49,534 nucleotides of DNA from Candidatus Melainabacteria bacterium (GTDB taxonomy: Bacteria > Cyanobacteriota > Vampirovibrionia > Obscuribacterales > Obscuribacteraceae): contig PLXC01000046.1 in NCBI GenBank assembly GCA_003151275.1, forward strand, positions 1 to 49,534, in the 5' to 3' direction. A model generated the notes under the pieces. It made no database searches. It was not told the DNA's origin and saw only the letters and a program-made list of their open reading frames with translations. Below, piece by piece: positions 44,639-49,534 of this stretch (the stretch's first letter is position 1; every line of letters begins with the position of its first letter). The position numbers and the translations under genes are program-made.

Positions 44639-45556
44639 CTACAATTTAGGTTCCATTGGACGAGCCAACATTATGCCGGTTAGATTCTTTGACCAATTTA
44701 ATGCTTGACTGATTGGACCGGGCTCGATGGTTACCTGCATGCTGCTCTTTTTTGATGAGGCGTCCATAAAGTGAGTAATACCTGCCGTGTCGCGAAAAAC
44801 TATACCCGTGTGAACTATGTCCAGACCGGGTTGATTCGTGCAAACTCCCACGATGTCTCCTGTTTTTAAATGTGATTCGATTGCTGAAATTTTGTGCATC
44901 GGGATGAACTTTAGGGAGCGCTTGTTAATTGCATCTTCTTGTTGCTTGATCAAGGGGATCAGCTCGGGGTGAGCAACAAGTTGAGGATAACTATTGGGAT
45001 GGCTCGACATAAAATCAACCTTTTGTTTAAATGGTTCGGCGCCGGGCAAGTTGGACAGCAATTTCACAACATGCTTGTTCTTATTGTCCTCAAACCAATC
45101 AGTTGTGTAGTGCAACCTCGTGCTGTAATCGCCGAGAGCACCATGGCGATAGCGAGTGAAACTGACCTCTGTCAGCAAGGCATCCGGAGTGCGCTCCTCT
45201 TTTTTGAGCATGCGGGCGAAGGCAAGAGTGGTCTCAAAGAATGTGACGCAATCAAGTGCCTTCAAATTAACAGTGCAAACCTCTCGATCTCGTGACAGAT
45301 CGAGAGTTCCTCCGACGTACTTAGTTCCTATTAACTCCTGCGCAATGTTGCCCATTAACTCTCCAATCGGAAGAGTGCACCACTTGCCTTCGTCCGCCCG
45401 ACTAACAATGCGGTTGAATACATCCTTACCTTCAAAGTTAGTTGGTTGGGAGGCGATCGCGGCCCAGTCAGCAGCAGGCAGAGTTCCTAACACTGCGAGC
45501 ATATTTAGAAGGAACGTTCGACGCGATGCGAAAATTATATTCTTAGGCCGCTTCAT
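44639..45556 (-). CDS. Tat-exported DUF1460 amidase-like protein
   Basis: Protein of 305 residues from ATG 45556, chosen because GGGAG stands 4 bases upstream and a twin-arginine signal then begins the protein: ASRRTFLLNMLAVLGTLPAA. A longer frame to 45727 is open but unlikely. The mature part has the DUF1460 motifs: YVGGTLDLSRDREVCTVNLK, ALDCVTFFETTLAFARML (Cys in LDCVTF as the likely nucleophile), RYRHGALGDYSTRLHYTTDW and a later TGDIVGVCTNQPGLDIVHTG with a His (VHTG), then THFMDASSKK. The family is NlpC/P60-like and is linked to peptidoglycan amidase activity. Export in folded form by Tat is inferred from the signal. Single gene. Confidence 0.85.
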   Translation of the reverse strand: MKRPKNIIFASRRTFLLNMLAVLGTLPAADWAAIASQPTNFEGKDVFNRIVSRADEGKWCTLPIGELMGNIAQELIGTKYVGGTLDLSRDREVCTVNLKALDCVTFFETTLAFARMLKKEERTPDALLTEVSFTRYRHGALGDYSTRLHYTTDWFEDNKNKHVVKLLSNLPGAEPFKQKVDFMSSHPNSYPQLVAHPELIPLIKQQEDAINKRSLKFIPMHKISAIESHLKTGDIVGVCTNQPGLDIVHTGIVFRDTAGITHFMDASSKKSSMQVTIEPGPISQALNWSKNLTGIMLARPMEPKL

Positions 45557-45746
45557 AAATCTCCCGGTACATTCCACAGCATGGTGATTCATTGTAGGAC
45601 AAATTCTGACCGTATTAGGTCCAGCCACGATCAAAGTCCCCGGTGAATTCGGCATGAACATTGCCAAACCTTTCCAAAATTCGGTATAATCACCCGCGCA
45701 ATCCCGGGAGCAGCATACCGGAGCCAAAAGGATTAGAAGCTAAACC

Positions 45747-46044
45747 ATGCGGACATTATCTTTGGCTTTTTTAGTATTGTTGTCCAGTTTCTATGTCTTG
45801 ATTGTGCCTTGTTTGGCGATAGACAAATCGTTAATCGGTTCGTGGCAAACGACGACCAGAAATTCCCACGGCGCGTCGAATATTCGCTGGGAAATACGCT
45901 TTGGTGGTGGTTTTAGCTGGACAACTAACGGTCCGCAAGGATCTTCGACAGAATCCGGGCTACTCAGTGCTGATAACGGACAGTGGGGCTAGTCGTTTTC
46001 GTAGTGGTGGCACGACCATTCAAGACAGTTCGCGGTATTGGTAG
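45747..46044 (+). pseudogene. Frameshifted small exported lipocalin-like gene
   Basis: ATG 45747 begins a signal peptide (LSLAFLVLLSSFYVLIVPCL, then AID). The mature part reads SLIGSWQTTTRNSHGASNIR, then WEIRFGGGFSWTTNG and SGLLSADNGQW, like lipocalin-like stress-protein domains (GxW...GxF...NGxW). A TAG at 45990-45992 cuts it short. In the +1 frame the sequence goes on as SGASRFRSGGTTIQDSSRYW to TAG 46042-46044, which fits the next strands of such a fold. So a one-base change has probably broken the gene; a genuine 81-residue protein remains possible. Confidence 0.5.
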
Positions 46045-46156
46045 TTTGCTGTTCTAAGCAGCTGAATGTGCGTGCATGTCGTGACTAATGTGCGGATGAT
46101 GAATTTGTCCTGTTTATAGCCTGTTAGGCGGCGCTTTAGGCACAATGTTGACACTA

Positions 46157-46202
46157 TTCGGTCCCAATATATATTGTGTTCCAGCAATACATAGGGACCG
46201 AA
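46157..46202. other. Long stem-loop upstream of the thioredoxin-domain gene
   Basis: TTCGGTCCC (46157-46165) pairs perfectly with GGGACCGAA (46194-46202), and inside it TATTG can pair with CAATA around an 8-base loop. No T run follows, so it is not a simple terminator; a leader structure or a repeat end is possible. It is 80 bases before the GTG at 46282. Confidence 0.5.
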
Positions 46203-46281
46203 AGGCGGTGTAATCATGGGTTGAGGCGGCCAAGAAATTTGCTATCCTACACCTAGGGTAGTCAGATCAGATGCACAGGTT

Positions 46282-48018
46282 GTGCGTCCGAATTATGCGC
46301 CAGATTTATATGAACAACAGCGTCTTCAACAGTATTTCAATCAGAGACGCACGGTTAACTTAAACGATGGATTCAGCATTGCCAATGACAGTAGTCATGG
46401 CACTGTAGTCGCGGTCGACGGACAGTCGAGAGGCGATTACGACAAGATGATCAAGCAGAATTTTAAGTACACTCAAGACAACTATGGTGATGCCTACAAA
46501 GAAGCTGCGCGCAGTGGCAAGCCTCTAGTTGCAATATTCGGTAGTTTTGAGCACAACAATACTCGGCAGTTGGTTCAGAACTCTCTGCCGGAGGCGCAGC
46601 GTGGTGCAGCTAAAGACGCCGTCTACATCTATGTCGATAGAGCCAAGTGCAAAGATGGAGCATTAGCGAACTTTGCTGATTCACAATTAGCTGGTGGACA
46701 CAATGCCGCGGTGTCGATTGTCTTTACTGTTAAACCAGGTAAAGACGGCTCTCTCCAACCAGAGGCGGCAAACTTCCGATGGCAGGGAGCGGATCGTTCA
46801 ATGATCGGATCGTTCAATCAAGCCATCAGCCAAGCTCATGAGAAAATGGAGTCTTACAAAGGTCAGTTCAAAATAGCAAGCGAATCAACGGAAAAAGGAG
46901 ATTCGCCGAAGCAGAGAATTGCAGACACTCGACAAATAATCGATGAAGCGTTGAAGCAAGCAGAAGGAACAAAAGACTGGCACCAGTCTGAACGGTTCTA
47001 TCATATTGCAATCAATGCTGCGGATAACATCAAGCCGCAAGATCTTCAAGCGGAACATTTGCGGATCAACAAGGAACTACAAACGGCCAAAAGTGGATCT
47101 GCAAAATATACTGAGTTGATGCAAGACGCTGCAGCTCTGCGTGTTGTTGCTGATTCGAAATGGACTACACGTGCGGAGCTTGGGCTGGCTTGCCTGGATT
47201 GGGCTAATGATAAATCTGGCGAAATCAAGGATAAGTTTCGTGATGTGGGCAGCCAGTGGATACGAGCGGCAGGCGAGCGAAATCCAGGAATCTATTCAAA
47301 CAGCGTCTTTAATGACAGGCTTGCACAAACAGGCACACCTGATGCTGTGTTGAAATCTTTGTTGCCTGAAGTAACAGCGCGCAATTCCAATCCTGATCTT
47401 TTTAAGTATGGTGGCGATGGCAATCGCGAGCAAAAAGAACGGACTCCAGACTTGAATTCTGGTAAACGTGAGGAGGCTAAAAAGCCAGAGCTGGAGAAAG
47501 TAGTAACTGACAAAGAAGCGAAGGCTAAAAAGCTAGAACAGGAGAAATTACTTAAAGAGAATGAAGAGAAAACCAAAAATCTGGAGCGTGCGAAAATAAT
47601 ACAAGAGGACGAAAAAAAGGCCGTTAAGACTGAGCAAGAGTTCAACGCCGCTTTATTGGATGCTGAGGATAAAGGACTGTTTGTGGTAGTAAAGATAGGT
47701 TCCACTGAGTGCATTCCATGCAAGAAAATGGCCCCATATCTAAAGCAAGCAGAATCTGATTTGAAAGATAAAGCGGTTATAGTACGCGTTTTAGTTGAAA
47801 ATACTCCTGAGCTTGCACAACGATTAGGAGCTGATCAGGGCGTGCCTATAACTATCGTCGCTGGTGTGGTTTCAACTGGTCGTGGACAAACTACGCTTGT
47901 TCCGCTTAAAACACAATTCGGATTTAAAGACACTCCCAACGAGCTCAAGACATTTATCAATGAAGGGCTTCCTGTGTACAGTCAATGGAAAAATCGAACT
48001 GTAGCACCCAAGCGCTAA
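46282..48018 (+). CDS. Two-thioredoxin-fold protein with coiled-coil linker
   Basis: Protein of 578 residues. The GTG at 46282 is the first start after an in-frame TAG, with no good ribosome site and no signal peptide, so the true N-terminus may be lost or different. Residues 60-185 look like a thioredoxin fold without cysteines (GKPLVAIFGSFEHNNTRQLV, then AVYIYVD). Residues 220-380 are helical. A Lys/Glu-rich coiled coil runs from about 390 to 455 (EKVVTDKEAKAKKLEQEKLL). The C-terminal domain is an active-looking thioredoxin: FVVVKIGSTECIPCKKMAPY with Cys477 and Cys480, and GVPITIVAGV as the cis-Pro loop. Redox role is inferred from the CxxC. Confidence 0.75.
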   Translation: MRPNYAPDLYEQQRLQQYFNQRRTVNLNDGFSIANDSSHGTVVAVDGQSRGDYDKMIKQNFKYTQDNYGDAYKEAARSGKPLVAIFGSFEHNNTRQLVQNSLPEAQRGAAKDAVYIYVDRAKCKDGALANFADSQLAGGHNAAVSIVFTVKPGKDGSLQPEAANFRWQGADRSMIGSFNQAISQAHEKMESYKGQFKIASESTEKGDSPKQRIADTRQIIDEALKQAEGTKDWHQSERFYHIAINAADNIKPQDLQAEHLRINKELQTAKSGSAKYTELMQDAAALRVVADSKWTTRAELGLACLDWANDKSGEIKDKFRDVGSQWIRAAGERNPGIYSNSVFNDRLAQTGTPDAVLKSLLPEVTARNSNPDLFKYGGDGNREQKERTPDLNSGKREEAKKPELEKVVTDKEAKAKKLEQEKLLKENEEKTKNLERAKIIQEDEKKAVKTEQEFNAALLDAEDKGLFVVVKIGSTECIPCKKMAPYLKQAESDLKDKAVIVRVLVENTPELAQRLGADQGVPITIVAGVVSTGRGQTTLVPLKTQFGFKDTPNELKTFINEGLPVYSQWKNRTVAPKR

Positions 48019-48061
48019 GAGCAGCATTTGCCATGAAGGACTAACGCCGAGTTATCAATCG

Positions 48062-48090
48062 TTGCTAAACATCATAAGGTCCGGTATGAT
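48062..48090 (+). promoter_or_regulatory. Sigma70-type promoter before the GH13 gene
   Basis: TTGCTA (48062-48067) and TATGAT (48085-48090) are separated by exactly 17 bases. The start site would be near 48097, about 39 bases before the ATG. Both hexamers match the consensus at four or five of six positions. Confidence 0.55.
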
Positions 48091-48135
48091 CGCGCGTCGC
48101 TTGTGTTGTTGCGCTATCTCTCTACCGGTGATTGG

Positions 48136-49534
48136 ATGCTGAAAATTTTGACGCTAGCGTTGGTACTTGCGCTACTCGCATGTCCCGCAGCTAATGCTGC
48201 TGCTCAGGACTCGAACATAGAGTGGGATGGATTGTTCCATGACCAGGGACCTTTGTTTACCAACACAAACGAGCCAGATTCTAAGACGCCCCTATCAGTT
48301 AGATTTCGAGCATTCAACAAAGATCTTACTAGCGCGAACATAAAATACTTTGATGCCTCTGATCATAACTTTCATGACCTGCCGATGAAAAGAGAGAGCA
48401 CGAAACCAGACGCCGTTTTTGAATACTGGCAAGCAACAATTCCTGCCAGTCCAGCACGAAAGTATTATCGTTTTGCTTTGCATGATGGAAGCACCACCGC
48501 TTGGTACAACGCCCGCGGCAGTGTATCGTCGGAACCAGCAGATGGCGATTTTTATGTGGTTCCTGGTTTTAAGACGCCCACTTGGTTGAAAGATGGAATC
48601 ATCTATCAGATTTTTCCAGATCGTTTTAACAACGGCGATACCGCTAATGATGTCACCGATGGTAAATACAAATATGCAGGTGTCGCCACAATTCAAAGAC
48701 ATTGGGGTGAAAGCCCAGTGGCAAAAAACGACGAGGACCGTTCACTGATTTTCTACGGCGGTGACTTGAATGGCATCATTGCCAAGCTTAACTACATAAG
48801 AACAACTATCGGCGCCAATGTCGTTTATCTCAATCCTATTTTCAAGTCTCCAAGTAATCACAAATACGACACGTCTGACTATGATGTGGTTGATCCTGCC
48901 TTTGGCACCAACGAACAGCTCGCGCAACTGTCCGCTTCACTGCACAATATCTTGAACGGTAAGCGCGGATACCTGATTCTTGATGGAGTATTCAACCACA
49001 CTGGTGACAGTCATAAATGGTTTGGTAAGTATGATGCTATACCTGGTGTCACAGGTGCATACCAGTCTCTTCAAAGCCCTTATCGTTCTTTCTATACATT
49101 CAAAAGTTGGCCTAACAAATATGCAATGTTTCTGACATACGACAGTCTTCCCAAATTGAATTTCGCCTCTAAGGCTTTGAAATATGCCCTTTACGTGGCA
49201 CCTGATTCAGTGGCTCTCAAGTATCTCAAGGCACCGTTTAACATCGATGGCTGGCGGTTGGACGCGCCTAAATATGTCGACTCAGATGGTCGTGACGGCA
49301 GCGACAATTTCAATCATGAGATTTGGCGTCAGTTTCGAACTGCCGTTAAGTCTGTAAATCCTCAGGCAGCTCTGATTGGTGAAAATTGGGAAAACGCCAA
49401 CGCGTGGACGGCGTCAGGTGATCAATGGGATTCTGTCACGAACTTCGATGCTTTCACTCAACCTGTCTCAGAATGGATCACTGGTCGAAGTGTCGGCAAT
49501 GATGTCGCAGCACTTTCTGTTTCGGAATTCGAAC
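48136..49534 (+). CDS. Exported GH13 alpha-amylase-family enzyme (neopullulanase/cyclomaltodextrinase-like), 3' end beyond window
   Basis: Glycoside hydrolase; 466 residues are visible and the frame is open at the edge. The signal peptide is MLKILTLALVLALLACPAAN, with ALLAC possibly a lipobox. An N-terminal beta domain of about 130 residues (CBM34-like) ends at FYVVPGFKTPTWLKDGIIYQ. The barrel has GH13 region I DGVFNHTG, region II GWRLDAPKYV with nucleophile Asp376, and region III IGENWE with acid/base Glu416. GDLNGIIAKLNYI, VYLNPIFKSPSNHKYDTSDY and FGTNEQLAQL fit the neopullulanase group. Region IV is beyond the window. It would cut alpha-glucans outside the cytoplasm. ATG 48136 has only a weak ribosome site. 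Confidence 0.9.
   Translation, partial: MLKILTLALVLALLACPAANAAAQDSNIEWDGLFHDQGPLFTNTNEPDSKTPLSVRFRAFNKDLTSANIKYFDASDHNFHDLPMKRESTKPDAVFEYWQATIPASPARKYYRFALHDGSTTAWYNARGSVSSEPADGDFYVVPGFKTPTWLKDGIIYQIFPDRFNNGDTANDVTDGKYKYAGVATIQRHWGESPVAKNDEDRSLIFYGGDLNGIIAKLNYIRTTIGANVVYLNPIFKSPSNHKYDTSDYDVVDPAFGTNEQLAQLSASLHNILNGKRGYLILDGVFNHTGDSHKWFGKYDAIPGVTGAYQSLQSPYRSFYTFKSWPNKYAMFLTYDSLPKLNFASKALKYALYVAPDSVALKYLKAPFNIDGWRLDAPKYVDSDGRDGSDNFNHEIWRQFRTAVKSVNPQAALIGENWENANAWTASGDQWDSVTNFDAFTQPVSEWITGRSVGNDVAALSVSEFE

Noticed and set aside
46020..46217. 65-codon minus-strand frame across the stem-loop
   Set aside because: Overlaps the end of the lipocalin-like remnant and the hairpin; no ribosome site and no similarity that I recognise.
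1..49534. tRNA, rRNA or CRISPR structures
   Set aside because: Reading for T-loop motifs, rRNA conserved words and regularly spaced repeats gave nothing convincing; a covariance-model scan would be the decisive check.

Overview
This window looks like a bacterial chromosome segment of intermediate GC from a diderm (Gram-negative-type) organism. The envelope genes support this: a tripartite RND/TolC-type efflux set, an AttEFGH-like ABC system, and many proteins with signal peptides. At least nine proteins carry TPR repeats. There is a pseudopilin cluster and a short GC-rich palindromic repeat of the GCGGGTAGGATGCCCG type, which I recall from cyanobacterial genomes. Together these make me think of a non-photosynthetic relative of the Cyanobacteria (Vampirovibrionia/Melainabacteria, for example Obscuribacterales). 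That placement is an inference and no marker gene here proves it. I saw no rRNA or tRNA gene and no CRISPR array.

Layout. 1-6346 (minus): a tight operon of a ChrB-type protein, a TolC-type outer membrane factor, an RND pump and a membrane fusion protein (cut by the window edge), with two dyad symmetries upstream. 6493-9189: a small membrane protein, two secreted TPR proteins and a small exported protein. 9218-10939: an acyl-CoA synthetase. 10946-13867 (minus): an ABC-2 exporter (ATPase, permease) followed by a membrane-anchored thioredoxin-fold/TPR protein. 13964-20130: unknown secreted proteins, two large TPR proteins, and two decayed genes (patatin-like, methyltransferase-like). 20376-23847: four overlapping or adjacent genes resembling minor pseudopilins in the order H-I-J-K. 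23959-25425: a secreted matrixin-like metalloprotease with TPRs. 25445-26910 (minus): rhodanese, a 47-residue membrane peptide and a CAP-domain protein. 27567-29069: a YD/RHS-like protein ending in a degenerate LytM module.

29055-34975 (minus): an SF2 helicase with an apparent membrane hairpin, a sensor histidine kinase and an OmpR-type regulator, all in one direction. 34976-35280 holds an imperfect direct repeat. 35281-39638: AttEFGH-like ABC ATPase, FtsX-type permease and AttH-like lipocalin protein. 39677-43634: paralogous secreted TPR proteins either side of an acyl-CoA ligase pseudogene. 43660-44517 (minus): endonuclease III with a Lys/Ala-rich tail and a duplicated 3' end. 44639-45556 (minus): a Tat-exported DUF1460 amidase-like protein. 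The right end has a frameshifted lipocalin-like gene, a thioredoxin-domain protein and a GH13 alpha-amylase-family enzyme cut by the window edge.

The recurring theme is the cell envelope: efflux, lipid or lipoprotein export, pseudopili, secreted hydrolases and TPR scaffolds. Several genes are decaying through internal deletions or single-base frameshifts.
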